NCBI RefSeq assembly: GCF_004011695.2
Contig: NC_082407.1
Location: 186,001-250,000 of the forward strand
DNA: 64,000 nucleotides
Direction: 5' to 3'
Source: Ascochyta rabiei
Taxonomy: Eukaryota; Ascomycota; Dothideomycetes; Pleosporales; Didymellaceae
Each line of letters begins with the position of its first letter. Position 1 is the first letter of the stretch. The translations under genes were made by a program, and so were the position numbers. Shown piece after piece: positions 11,827 through 23,878 of the stretch. A model generated the notes under the pieces. The model saw only the letters and a list, made by a program, of their open reading frames with translations, did no database searches and was not told the DNA's origin.

Positions 11827-12947
11827 CGTCTTTGACTGTTCGCGCGAGCGAGATTTGAACTTGGGAAATGCTGCCTACAAGAGTTTGCGTGGGTCGTTGT
11901 GGTGCAGATATAATTGTTGAATCAATGAAGCTGGGTGGACGGAGGAAATTTGTAAGTATCTTGATTGTGGTGAAACGAAAGCAAACAAACGGCGCTTAGG
12001 AAGAAACTCGCTCTTTCCGCATCCACCTCGATTTGCGCGAGCGTCACAATCTATATCCCACTGTCTGCGAAAGGCTTCTCTCGCTTCAGATGGCTTTGCT
12101 ACTGTCTTTAACGTAGCTGAGGTAGCCAGACGGCATCACCACAACTGTGGTCAGGGACGAGGTTAAGCATGGAGCCGCCGCGGCGACACGACTGTACGGA
12201 GGTTGGTTTTAGCACTCGTCTAGTAGGTAGTGCTGGAGATTGCATGTGGATACAGGATGGCTAAAGATGGAAGACTTAGGTACTCAAGAACTGAACTGTA
12301 AGCTGTTGCTCGACAGGACTACTTTGGTACAAGTCCAATAATGGCAACTTTACTTTCGAGCTTTGTTGCACCTCTTGCTGGTGGAGACCTCGCTCCTTCC
12401 CATCAACTTCTTCAGCGTGCTGACTGAGCGATCCTGCACGCCGCTCTTAACATGCCCTACTTTTAGGACGTGGTATGTACTGCTTGCATTATCATAGATG
12501 TTCTTTATAGAAGGATATTATTCGCTAAATTAACTTGATTGCTGTGTCTCACGCGCGATCAGGCTAGTGTCTGAAGATGGACCGCCTTCAATACTCATGC
12601 TCGTCACTCACCTCTGCTCCCACTATATGACACCCATCATGGAATTTCGCGAGTCTCTCACTCAGATTTGCCGGCACAAGCCCCAACGCACAGGTATTCG
12701 CAGTGAACCTTACTGCGAGAAGCTCCGTCGCCATCCAGAGAATAAGCAAAAGAGAAAAAAGCGGTGAAATTAGCAGCTTGCGCCGCCCCATCTTTCTAAG
12801 AGGCACAATCCCATGACTTGCGCCAGAGAACAGCGACAGAGCATCGTCAATCGCTGCGACGACGGTCAGCAGCCGCCTGTTCTGTCGGTCACCGAGAGCA
12901 ATCTGCGCCAACACACGAAATAGACCATCCCAAATTAGCAGCCCATC
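11827..12947. other. unique DNA, no supportable gene
   Basis: The segment just upstream of ATG 11826 may be 5' untranslated or another exon, since the minus strand stays open to a TTGTAG acceptor-like site at about 11873. A 108-codon minus-strand frame at 12588-12914 has one hydrophobic stretch (LLISPLFSLLLILWMATELL) but no other support. Confidence 0.4.
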
Positions 12948-13273
12948 ATGGTAAGCAACACGTCAACACAGTCTTCTGGTACCAGCTTTGTCTTTGACAA
13001 CCATGAGCAGCTCAAGCAATATGTCGCGTGCATAGACTCAACCGCGCCGTTCCCCAAAGAACTTGCAACTTCATTGACAACGTTGTCGACAAAGCGTGCA
13101 GGGTGCCCCAATCACTAGCAGCCAAGAATCTACAAGACAGTACCGCTTACGCACATATGTTCAACGAATAAGGGCTATGAAGAAGCTTGCGTCAGATCTG
13201 ATGTCCGTCGATGCTGTTGATGACGGAGGGGAAGAGCTCATTTCGCTAGCTCCTGCGCGCGCTTCGACATGAC
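12948..13273 (+). pseudogene. small hypothetical gene, apparently frameshifted
   Basis: From ATG 12948 a 56-codon frame (TSFVFDNHEQLKQYVACIDS and so on) reaches TAG at 13116-13118. The +1 frame is open across the same point and continues to TGA ending at 13273 with coding-like composition (MKKLASDLMSVDAVDDGGEE). Joined, they would make a protein of about 108 residues. A +1 slip near 13095-13110 explains this better than an intron, because only about 22 nt separate the weak GT and AG candidates. An ATG followed by GTAAGC at the start could alternatively be an exon end with a donor site. No family recognised. Confidence 0.3.
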
Positions 13274-13929
13274 CTATGTCGCTCACCCAAGCACCCCCCG
13301 ATCCGTCCTTAGTCAGCCCAGACCAAACAAGGCTAATAATGGCTACATTCCGAGTGCGCCTGCAGAGAAGTGCAAGACCCAGTCGGTCAGAGCGCACTAC
13401 ACTAAAAGAAAAGAACGAAAGCTACTGTTGGGTGCAGATGAGCCCCGCATCGAGCGTACCGTACTGTGCCCGTGGTTGACCGTCGAGTTCAAGGCGTTGG
13501 GGAACTTTGCTCTTTGTGGTCCTCGTGCAAGACCGAGATCCTGGCACACTAGAGGCAATTACGTTGCTTGTGAGCTGACACTCGATTTCTCCCTGTTCAT
13601 GCACCGTTTGATTAATACGCGGAGCCAGTTTCTTTAAAATCTAGGGAAGAGACGCGTTGGATCCAAAATGGACTACTGTTCAATGTTAGACTTAGGACAA
13701 AGTAAGAAGGTCAGGGCTGTGTCGAGGAACGGTATTGTTTTCACCCCCTTCTGGAATTGCTAGAAGCGATTATGGGTTGTAAGCAAGCATAAGCTTTTCT
13801 ACTTTATGAGATCGAAGATCCTCTCCACTAATCTTCGGTGAAGGTACCCGCTACTGTCTTTCTTGTACACTCAATGCCCGCTGTAAGCTCTTGCGGCACT
13901 TACCTGTTCAAAAAGCTTTAGTGGAAATC
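13274..13929. other. unique DNA flanking pogo element 1
   Basis: A 122-codon plus-strand frame (13269-13637) has no recognisable motif and overlaps other open frames. Nothing further seen before the TA target of the element at 13930-13931. Confidence 0.4.
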
Positions 13930-13931
13930 TA

Positions 13932-16060
13932 CCGTGTCCGTGCGCGCAACGACCGGAGTCGCGCAACAACCAAAAACCACCTTAACGCTCAAAATTAGAT
14001 AAGGCTATAGAGCCACCCACAACAGCTATTATTTTATAATTTTGTAGTGTAGTACTAATTAATTACTTATAAAAAAGATGTACTATTTAAATTTGGCTAG
14101 TAACTTAACGTTGTGGCTACGTGATGTGGTTTTAAGTAGGGGAGCTAGGGACGGCAATAGGGGACTACAACCACCAACATTATCCCTAGGACCACGTTTT
14201 TAATGCTTTTTTAGCTAGGTTGCTTATAAAGCTTTCTTTTTACCCTTTTAAGGTAATTATATAGCTTTTACAGCATTAAGCTCTTGTTATTAACGCTGCT
14301 TTTTAGCCTTCTGTTTAGCCTTCTAATTTACTGTATTAGCCTTCTTCTTCTTACGTACCACCTTAGCTGCCTCTTACGCTACACGCCTCTCCTCCTTCTC
14401 CTTCTCCTTAACTAGCTTCTTAGCAGCTGCTACTTCCTTACTAGTAGCTTTTCTAAGCCTCTCCTCCTTCTTCTTATGTTGTCTGACTTGCTTACAGAAG
14501 CGTGCTTTATTAACCTTTCTAGGTAACTAGAACACTGCACTACTATAGTACTTCTGCTGTTGCTATAAGTCTAAGGTTTTGCTCTTCTTTTTGTGCTTTT
14601 TCTGCATCTTTAGAGTCTTTTTAAGGCTATCTATCTTATGCTAGAGGAGTAAGGTTTTAACTAAGATATAGTGGATTAATTGTCTTATCTTTTTAATGTT
14701 ACTCTTACTCTAGTTTTTAACTACACGCCACAACAACGTCTCTATTTTAAGCTAATCCTTGTTGCTATAAACAGACAATAAGGACCTATCTAAATCTAAG
14801 CTCTCTAGTGTTTTAACAAAGTAGTAGAGGATAATGTTAGGATTAAGTATATAGATACCTGTTGCCTTAAAGAACTTAAGTATTAGCTTTTTAGTGAAGC
14901 TACACATCTACGCTGGCTAGAATAGGCAGAAGAAGTCTGCTCTAGTAATAGGTGTGTTGTTTTAAGCCTTATAGATGTGTGTTATAACTACTTTTAAGTA
15001 CGCTATTAATAGAGGCTTAAACAGCACTATATTAAGCAGCTAGAGCGTTTAGGTTAAGTAAGGGGGAAGGACAGCTAGAAGGATCTTGTAGTTATTATAG
15101 TACTTAATAAAGTCTATTATTACATAGGATCTGTGGCTATCTAGTATTAAAAGCCTCTACTTTCTTTGTGCTTTCTCCTTAGTGTAGTAATTAAACACCT
15201 ACTTAAGCTAGGTAAGGCCTATATCCCTATTTGTCTACCCTAAGAGAGATAATATAACTATTATAGAGTGTTTTCCTAGCTTAATTTTAGCTACCTAGTC
15301 TAATTTAATGCTAGCGTTAGCTAACTTATAGATAATGCCTAGTAGTAGTACTGTTCTATTACCACACACACACGCTATAAGCGTCTACTAAGCTTAGTTA
15401 CTATTCTAGATAGATGCTTTAATCTCTCCCTTTATCTATATACGCTTACTAAACATATGTTTTATTCTTCCTGTAATGCTAATTATAAAGCCCTTCTTAT
15501 CTATATTATATATGTAGCAACCCTTAATAGAGTATTTAGAGATTTTATGCAGTAGTAGGTTAAAGTAGAGCGTATATTTATTATAGGAATTAGCGTTGTA
15601 ACATAGTTAATCTATCCTAGTAGAGTAACATAAGATAAGATAGATAGAGTACTTGTTAATAAAGCAGGTAACCTAGCTCTTACTAACTAGATTTTGAGCT
15701 ACTAGCAACGCGAAATTCTGGATTATCTCTCTAGTAGGTAGTAAGTAACAAGTACTAAGCAACTCTATATACTTTATAAGCTCTATCTCCTATTATAGCG
15801 TTAAACGTTGCTAGTTAATGTCCTTAGTCTCCTAGAAGTCCTAAACGTGCTTGTGTCTCTAAGCTAGAGTTACGTAGTTAACGCTGAACCTAGTAGTAAA
15901 ATGCTAATACACAAGTTTTTTGCCTAGTTTTAGCACATTAATTGCTGCAAGCGCTTTATTAATAGCTGCTATAGTTGTTAAGTTACAACGCGTTAAAGTA
16001 TGGTGTAGTTGTGATAATTCGGTTGTTGCGCGACTCCGGTCGTTGCGCGCACGGACACGG
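13932..16060 (-). mobile_element. Fot1/pogo-type DNA transposon, element 1
   Basis: A 2129-bp element between TA dinucleotides at 13930-13931 and 16061-16062. The terminal inverted repeats match for at least 40 bp and begin CCGTGTCCGTGCGCGCAACG. Within them an 11-bp core (GCGCAACNACC) occurs twice at positions 13-23 and 30-40, a 17-bp period. The transposase lies on the minus strand. The same TIR is found on the element at 41002-44995. Confidence 0.92.
14083..15998 (-). pseudogene. Fot1/pogo DDE transposase, RIP-degraded (element 1)
   Basis: On the minus strand one frame runs through the element with many TAG/TAA codons, ending at the TAG on 14083-14085. It matches block by block the better readable copy at 41080-42979: an N-terminal DNA-binding region (LAAINVLKLGKKLVY), a central catalytic region containing an N-I-D-K-K-G-F block (the first Asp motif), an LLILDSYRS block (the second Asp motif) and LLNIVLFKPL, and a long Lys-rich C-terminal coiled-coil tail. 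The protein cannot be made from this copy. The start codon is not identifiable. The N-terminal part differs strongly from that of element 2 (36154-38039), although the rest is close. Confidence 0.85.
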
Positions 16061-16062
16061 TA

Positions 16063-19000
16063 CAACAACGCCAATGAAATCGCATCAACGCGGCACCCAG
16101 ACGCCAGGGACGGACTCGCAATTACAGTCAATGACGCGCGCTCGACGATCAGAATCTCGCACTCTTCGGTAATTAATTTTCCCGGCCGATCTATCCTAGC
16201 GACCTCGACAACATTTGAGAGCAAGCCCCGGCATGACGAAAACCGCGCATCTTTTTAATTAGCCATGATGACAATCGCCTGAATTCCTGAACCAAAGAAA
16301 CACAGTTTGACAAATAAGGGGGGTCCATTACAGGCCACAGCCGTACGATTGTTCATGTATGTACAGCGACGCTCTCATCCAATTCAGAGACTGACAGCTT
16401 CACGACAGCTATCGAACGATGCTCACTAAACTTCTTAGTTTGTCTGACAGGCTTCTGTTTCCATTTGGTTGCCTATTATTAGAGATCTAGGACGAGCCTT
16501 GCTTCGTTCAAGGGTCAGAGCCGGGACGCAAAGCCCAGCTGCGATATATACCAATTAAATTTGAACTTCCTCCACATACGACCATAGGACGTTGAAAACA
16601 AGGCTTCCCGTTCGCTCAGCCCTATTTAAGCAACGTACCGGCGGATTAGTAGTTAGGTGGGTGACCACTAGCGAATACCCGCTGTTGTATGTTTTTGCCA
16701 GTTTTTTTTTGCTGATTACCTCATCCATCACACCCAGCCGTCTCACGCGCAAACGAACGCGCTCATAGACAGTCTAAGCGACCCTGCCGGACCTGACCTT
16801 GATTCACCTTGCCACAACTACACTGCAGAGCTGGTGCTACACGCCCCTACCACACGTGACGTGTTTCGACGTTCTTACAACTCGTTCCGGTTATGAGCTG
16901 GACTGAGCGGAGTGGAGGGGAAAGGTGTCAGTTAGAAAAGGTAGAATTAGCTTGACAGTAGAAGAACACGGCAGTAGAATAGTCGCGCGCGGAGTGGGGT
17001 ATTTTGGTGTGTTGGTGTGCTGAAGTAGTTATAAACTAATAAGAAGAGCTAGAGACAAGAGAAATAGCAGCAAGTTAGTAGATTGCTCAATGTATAGCCA
17101 TAACGCTTTGGTACACCATGCCATGTTGGGAAAGTATGCAGATCGAGATGCACTGTGAACTGGGACACAATCAGGGAATCAGAAGCGCCGATTCTCTAGA
17201 ATTATTAATTTTGTTTGGGTTTAAGGCATCTTACAGTTTTGTTTGTTTGATATAATATCATTAAACAAGATCAAAACAATATTATTAAATCCATATAATT
17301 GTTGACAAGCCTGGGTGTGTAACCAAACTGTCCCCTAATATGGTTCAGCTGCTTGCAATACCATGTTCAGTCAGACGACAACAAATTGACCGCAAGAGAC
17401 AGGAAGCAAATAGTACTTTTCAACTTTACTGCGCTATTTTGCATCCACAACAATAGAAAGTAGAGCTGACCCATATCGCAGGGGCTGGTGATTGGTACTG
17501 TAAACAACGCGACCTCACTCCTAGGCGTCAAAAATCCCTTAATTTGTAATGGCCACCACCTGTGACAACACTTTATGTACACCATGATCTTGTCGCTAGA
17601 CGGTTGGTTGAGCGCGCGTTTGATGCGGTACGGTTGATGCTGTCGCCGCCCCGCACCGTCTCACGTCGAACATGAAAATTTGGACAACGCCCTCCTACCG
17701 CTGCCATTGATGACGTTGCTGCCTTACTCTTGAGATGCGACGGTAGAGGATGCAATAAATCGAACGATGCGCCAAGTACGCGCCTGCTCCCTTTGTGCGA
17801 TACTAACTGTACCAGACGCATCAGAAGCCTTCTCGCTGACGTCGTCCACGATGAACCTACCTCACTAACACCTCGTGTTTCAAGCTTCACTACTGTTGTT
17901 ACTTTGCTGCCATTGCCAGTGTGGACATTCTCCAACATACCAACCACGACGGCACTGTTATGAGCGCTCCACCACGGCACACACACGTGGATCACAGCAA
18001 CACTCTATCTCACCAGAAGGCCCCAATTGGCCGACCTCTGCTCCATGACGGCCTGATTGGGACTGTTCTACCCTGATACAGCAATAAATGAATGCTGCTC
18101 GGCTTGTTTCGCCGACGGCCTAGACCCCAACGCATACTAGCCTCGAAGCAAGGGCGCTGATCTGACCCCACCTTTATCTACCCGCTTGACTTGATGCAGT
18201 AATACTTCAGCATCGTTTCTCGGTATCACTGATTGGCTGTCAGTATGAGAAGACAAGAGACGAACACGCTAGCGTAGCAACCGGTGGCAATATGTAGGGT
18301 GGTAGCGTATCAGCAACTTTGTCGATAGTTCTGCAGGTGAGTTTCTACCTAACGACAACTGACAAGGCAGCTTTCTCAAATTGCGCTCACAGGTCAATAT
18401 CAAAACGCATTGCGTAGAGAACAGCGTGCTGAGAGCTTGCGTGCAAATGTTTTTCGCGAAAGATGATCTCCCCCACGTTCGGCCCCCAGCTCCACTAAGT
18501 CCAACTCGCTCGCGTTTCGCAGCTATTGCCCAATCGGGTCTGAGAAGTGAGGGCTTGCAGTAGGTCGCATGCTGCGCCGCATCGTTTCCTACCTACTAGA
18601 TCGTGATTTGATAAGACTTAACATCTCAAAGACAGTACAATCAAGCCCTCCGATTTGTGACATCAAAAGATTATTTCCAAGAACTCTAGTTTTGCCTTTC
18701 GTGACCTCGATCTTCTTTGCTGTATCCACATTCTCAAAAATAAACACAACCCGCCGCACATCATGGCAGTAACACTGGCAGAGAGCAGAATTTCTGATGT
18801 TGCTGTTGAACTTGTGGTCCTTTTGGTGCGCTCAAGGCCGCTACATTTTTTGGCGCTATGGAGTGGCTGCTTTTCATGGGTACTGCGACCTACACTATAC
18901 TGCTCTTCTTAGGACTTCCAAGTTCTGATTCGCGGTGTATGAACCGCTGGGAGCATGATACCTCCAAGGATTTCCTGTTGAAACAAAGCGCTCTAACTCA

Positions 19001-19639
19001 TTGGTCGGGTGTCATGATTCTTTATTTCGCGCAAAATTATTAACAGATCGAGATGAAAAATGTTGGTAGCCTCGTTCCGATACCAAAAAAAGAATTCGCT
19101 AGGTCCAGTAAAGTTTTAGAACCTGCAAGACGATAGCATATACGTCAGTTCCCTGGAAGAAAGGTACCTTGTGATGTGTGTGAAGAGAGACGATGGTTGG
19201 AAAGTGAAGTCAAGCCAAGCATGACCCGCAGGAGGAAGCTTACATTCTACTGCGCTTGTTATCAATTTAAGTGTGCGTCCAAAGTAAAAAATCGAGGCTG
19301 CGGTGAGTGATCCGCAGCTTATCACTTTGAGCGAGCTGCCGTGTTCATCGCCGAACTGCTGGAGGTTCCCAGACCGATGTATGGGCCCGAAACGTCGCTG
19401 TCTTCGGTGCGGAATGATGGCGTTGATCTTGCAAGCTGTCCTGTGAGGCTTACAGTCCATGCGCGTGTCTAAGTTTCATATTGAAGCAATAAATGTTATG
19501 TGTTCGCAGAAGATGCATAAGCAAGAACGTCGGGTAAGATAGGAATGTCTGAATTTTCCGGCCCAGCTCATGGCAGCGTTACATGCATGCTTCTCGGCGT
19601 ACTCTTGATTTGAGCAGATTTTATGGGTTTCAATGGAAA
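16063..19639. other. unique DNA, no supportable gene; AT-rich patch at about 17200-17300
   Basis: Base composition is normal except for a run around 17200-17300 that is about three quarters A+T. A 140-codon minus-strand frame (17573-17995) and a 77-codon plus-strand frame in the same place compete without distinguishing evidence. A 61-codon frame at 18858-19043 begins hydrophobic (WLLFMGTATYTILLFLGL) but is isolated. A 114-codon minus frame lies at 19116-19460. I support none of these as genes. Confidence 0.4.
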
Positions 19640-20143
19640 TTACCCAGAGTCTTTGCTACTTGAGCTATTTGGTGTCTCCCGCATCTTCCTATGCCCCTTC
19701 ACAGTATTCTCACCAGTCTCGATACACATGTAGAGCAGCTTAAGTTTTTCCCTTCGCTGTATTACTGTTGTTTCTCTATCCTCTTTCCTAAGCTCAGGTG
19801 TAGATCCCGCCAAGAAACCCATCGCCTGACAGACCTAGTCTCGAAGCGCTTCCTTCTGAGCCTGCATGTCCTTGAGCAGATTCTCGTAGTCTTGAAGCCT
19901 GTCCTTGCACTCCTCTAGCATGTCTTGCATACGTTGGAGCTTAGACTCAAACCAGCTCTTGTCTGATGCAGAAACGTCTTGTTCTTCGTTTAGCTGGCGG
20001 AAATTGGCTTTGATGTGTTCCATTTTCGCAGTTACGTTGTTGATTATGCCTAGCATCTCTTCATGATCCTTGCTGAGGTTGCAATCATTGGGGTGGGTTG
20101 CAGTTGCAGCTAGAGTGAAAGACGCTCGGTGCATAGAAGACAT
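19640..20143 (-). pseudogene. coiled-coil protein gene with one in-frame TAG
   Basis: The minus-strand frame starting at ATG 20143 encodes 102 residues with clear heptad-like charge and Leu/Met spacing (HEEMLGIINNV, then LQRMQDMLEECKDRLQDYEN), a strong coiled-coil signal. TAG at 19835-19837 ends it, but the identical frame continues another 65 codons to 19640 with coding-like, basic composition (RKEDRETTVIQRREKLKLL). CAG to TAG after a C is the RIP-type change, so the ancestral product was probably about 167 residues. Alternatives are a genuine 102-residue protein, or splicing that uses this TAG as an acceptor, for which I see no donor. Partner and function unknown. Confidence 0.5.
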
Positions 20144-22037
20144 GGCGCGGTATCGGTTCTAAAGTTTCTATTGTTGTGTGGTGGTTTGGTGGATGATTCA
20201 AATATGATTAGGTGATGTTCTGCATGTTGGGGGGAGCTTTTTGAGATAGCTATATAGCTTTTCTGCTGACGGCAACTTTGTCTCACAATGCATCCATGAG
20301 CTGGCTTTCATAAACAGCGCCCGCTACAGTAATGAATGGGTACATACTTGAAAGCTTTGTTTGAAGGTATTGGGAGCGTTGTTATTGGCATGCATGACTG
20401 AGGCTGCAGAACAATAGGGCCATCTCAAAGACACATCCCAAAAATGAAAGTGCCAAGCAAATATGTGAGCATCAAAAGGAAATTTCAAAGAAATGCACTG
20501 CACATGTGTTAGCACTACACGACTGCGATATGCCTGCCAAGTCTTTTGTGGGACAAGGCTGCGAGGCTCCGAAACTCTGAAGCTCCAGAGCGGGGTACCA
20601 TGGCCTTTCCAATCCAGGACCCAGCGCTGCGACATTCATCGTCACATGTGTAACGAATAACAGCGCTCTTTACACAGAGATAATTCTGGAAGTCCTCATT
20701 TTATAGCTCGAACATCGACTACAATCATATCAATCACCACCAACATCTCCGTTTGATCTCCCTCCCTGTGCTTTGTTTTTATCGAGTAACGTGTATATCC
20801 ACAAAACGTTAACCCATCCTTCACACCCAGCGCCCTCGCGCTACAGCTGCGAATCTCCCAGCTTCCCAAAATCAGCTTCTTTCTTTCTGCAGGTGCCGCA
20901 CAAGGAGCATCAAACACGGTCACCAGCAAGCGCTAGTGCTATAGAACCCCGCTATATTAGTCGTAATGCGGCAGTGATAGGACTTAGGCATGTAGTACAG
21001 CTTCGTATTTTGTCACAACAGTCTGCGTGAGAGGCTGCAGTGAGGTTGCAGCGGCATCTGCCTCTAGAAACCACGCCAAGAGTATTTATGGGGAGTACCC
21101 TCAGGCCCACAAAGCCTAGCTTGTTAGCCATACTGTTGAAACTCCAGGCACAATCAGCCCTTTGCTACCGCAGTCGACATGAGCTGCGCAGGGTGAAATG
21201 AGAACGCGAATTTTCACTTTGCCTGTGCCCTTTTCACTTGCTTTCAAAAGCAAGAGCAACAGTGTCAAGAGATTCTAGTAACCCCCGCCTTTTAAAGAGC
21301 GCTCAGAGTTTCGACACCGTTCAGATATTTTTGTTGGGAGGGACAAGTAATAAAGGTGCCATCAGGCAGAGCGATCATGACAAGGTCACGTCTTCAACAA
21401 CACTCTTGATAATTAATGACAAGGCGATGGATTGGAGCGCGCGAAGGATCGTCGCCATCCACCTCATTTTCGCCATCGCTGAAAGGCGCCTATCTTTCTA
21501 GTATAGTAGTTTGCATGAACGTCCTGATGAACTAAGGTGATAGGAGTTCGTTTACATGGCTGTGATCAAAACCACTAGTGCCGGTCAATTAGACATGAAA
21601 TTAATCGAGTAGGTTGAGTTGTTTGTAAGCTCGAGACTTTCTGCACATGTAGCTGCACGTGTGTAGGAAGACCCGCCTGCACAGTGGACTAACAGGGACG
21701 GACCTTGCTCTTAATTATAACGTTAAGAAACTAACGCATACCATAGATGGGTTCAGAACCCTTGGATCAATGTAAGAGCTCTGGTATTGAGATGTTGATG
21801 GGCGCCTGTGTTGGCATGGCGAGCCTCTCGCCGATGATGCGCGTGTAGGTATGCTTGAGTGAAGTGCCAGAGACGGCTTTGTTCTGGCTTTACTGCCTAT
21901 TTCTATTGATTTGCGTAAGAGCTGGTATAATATTATCTCCATCCAAGGGGCAGTAGTATCATTGGAAAGACGAGGTGCGTATCAAGGGGGACTAGACTCA
22001 GATAGACACTCGCGCGCTAGAAAGGCATTAATCCATT
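20144..22037. other. unique DNA, no supportable gene
   Basis: Short overlapping open frames only (longest about 103 codons, 20324-20635 minus). The region just upstream of 20143 would hold the promoter of the coiled-coil gene, but no clear TATA box is visible. Nothing else seen. Confidence 0.4.
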
Positions 22038-23588
22038 TCAAGCCGCTCTACCACTTGGAGACCAGAAGAAATGACGTTGTGATTGGACCAGATCAACTTC
22101 TCCGCTCAATCTCGTCAGACTGCACATTACCCAAAGTCGCGACAAGGTCCGGCCGCTCGCTTTCGGTCTCGCCGTGATGTCCAACCCCTTTGAGTTACCC
22201 TCTTTTCTCTACTTTTTAATGTACTCCATGAAAGATACAGTGCCTTCTGCCCACACTATAACCCTGGCATTTTTCCTTCTCTCTGTAGGGTCGTTGGTGG
22301 GTGTCTTTCTGTGACTATTGAAATATCCTAGTGTGCATCCAGCAAGAGAGGAGAAGAACAGCGCTTGCTTGGCAATGTCTTCACTATGCTCCTCTTAAGC
22401 TTCTCCAGTTACTTTAATGATAGCTCTTCGACCTTCATTAACACGCTTCTGGGCTTCTGAGATCCAGTATGTCACGTGCTGGGCAATAACACTTAGCATG
22501 AACACGTTGCTACCAGTAATGGTAGCCTACAAGGCTCTAGAGAAGAAGAGATTTAGAAAACCGTGAGTCGCGTATCTATAGAGCGTGGCAGCGCCATTTT
22601 CTTGCCACTTTTTGTCTATTAAAAGACTGTTGCGACCCATTACATTAATGCTAATCCTGCCAGCAGGACTACCCCCTGTACGGCCAACTGCAACTAAGTA
22701 ACCAGTGCTGAAGATCAATACATTAACTAGGTACTCTTTGCTAGCAACAACATGGCCTTTTTCTGCAACGTAAGATAGGCCCTTGCTGTCTGTCTTAACA
22801 AGATAGATATATAGCTTATTTAACACCTATAAATACTTTGTTGCTAAAGGTAGAACATCTATACTACAAGGGTTACTAGAGATTTAGCGATCTAGCTGTT
22901 GTTAGAGCCTTAACAATGTTATCTACGCAAGAACGCAATGCCTTTATGTGTAGGAGGTCCAGCGCACAAAACTAGGCCGCTTAATAGGCTTTATTGTCTA
23001 GGATAGAGTTAACTTTGCCATACGCAGGTAATCTAATTACTACAAAGTTAGTAGGCATACTAGTCTAGCTGTCATAAACACAATTCTTTTAAGCTAGAAG
23101 CAGAGCATTAGTTACATGTTAATTTAAGTTAATCTGTCTTTTAAACTGCTAGCCTTTCTTCCCTGCAACAGTGCGCTTTAGACTTTTAATATTAGTAATC
23201 TGCTAATTACGTAGCTTAACATAAGCTAGTGTGCGCTAGATAACGTATAACTCTTTAGAAATCTAGCTAATAAAGGGATTGCGCCTACAGCAGTTGCAGC
23301 TGTGCTAATAATTGCAACTCACTTTTCGTGCAGCTTGTCTAAAGTTTAATTACCTTAGGACCTGCCTGTGACTTGATGGTTAAAGCGTAACGTGTGGAAC
23401 ATCGCTCCACAAAAAGACAAGAGGTCTGGGATCCTAGGAACCTGCGGTTTAGTGAAAACTCCAGCAGTAAGATAGAAATACTGCGGTTTAATTAGATAAT
23501 TAACTAAAAGCTTAGACAGTCTGCGTGTCTCTACAATAAAGTAGTTTTAGAGTGCCTCTGCGTTATCCCGCTGCACATGCTTCACATC

Positions 23589-23748
23589 TGTTGCGGTATC
23601 AATTGGGTGTCAATCGGACCGTCTACCCACGGCAGACGGCCCTAGCTTAGTTGGTCTCGGGACAGGTATATATTGCACTCTCCTAGCTAGACAGCAATAT
23701 AGCGCAGTCTTTCTATTGTTCCCTACAGCAGCTAGTTACGCCGCCACA
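23589..23748 (+). repeat. 5' LTR of Copia-A
   Basis: Begins TGTTGCGGTATC and ends CGCCGCCACA; 158 of 160 positions are identical to the 3' LTR. A TATATA-containing stretch (GGTATATATTGC) near its middle may be the promoter. Confidence 0.93.
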
Positions 23749-23878
23749 GTTATAAGCCCAGAAGCCTTCAGTTAATTGCTGCGTTTACCCGTTTATATAC
23801 AGCCTGTACAACTGGCTGTTAACACAACTAGATTAATTGTTAACCCGTCAAATAGAGCACGTCCTAAGAGATAGCACA

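Noticed and set aside
17573..17995. 140-codon minus-strand ORF
   Set aside because: The opposite strand is also open for 77 codons here, and neither has a recognisable motif, signal or intron.
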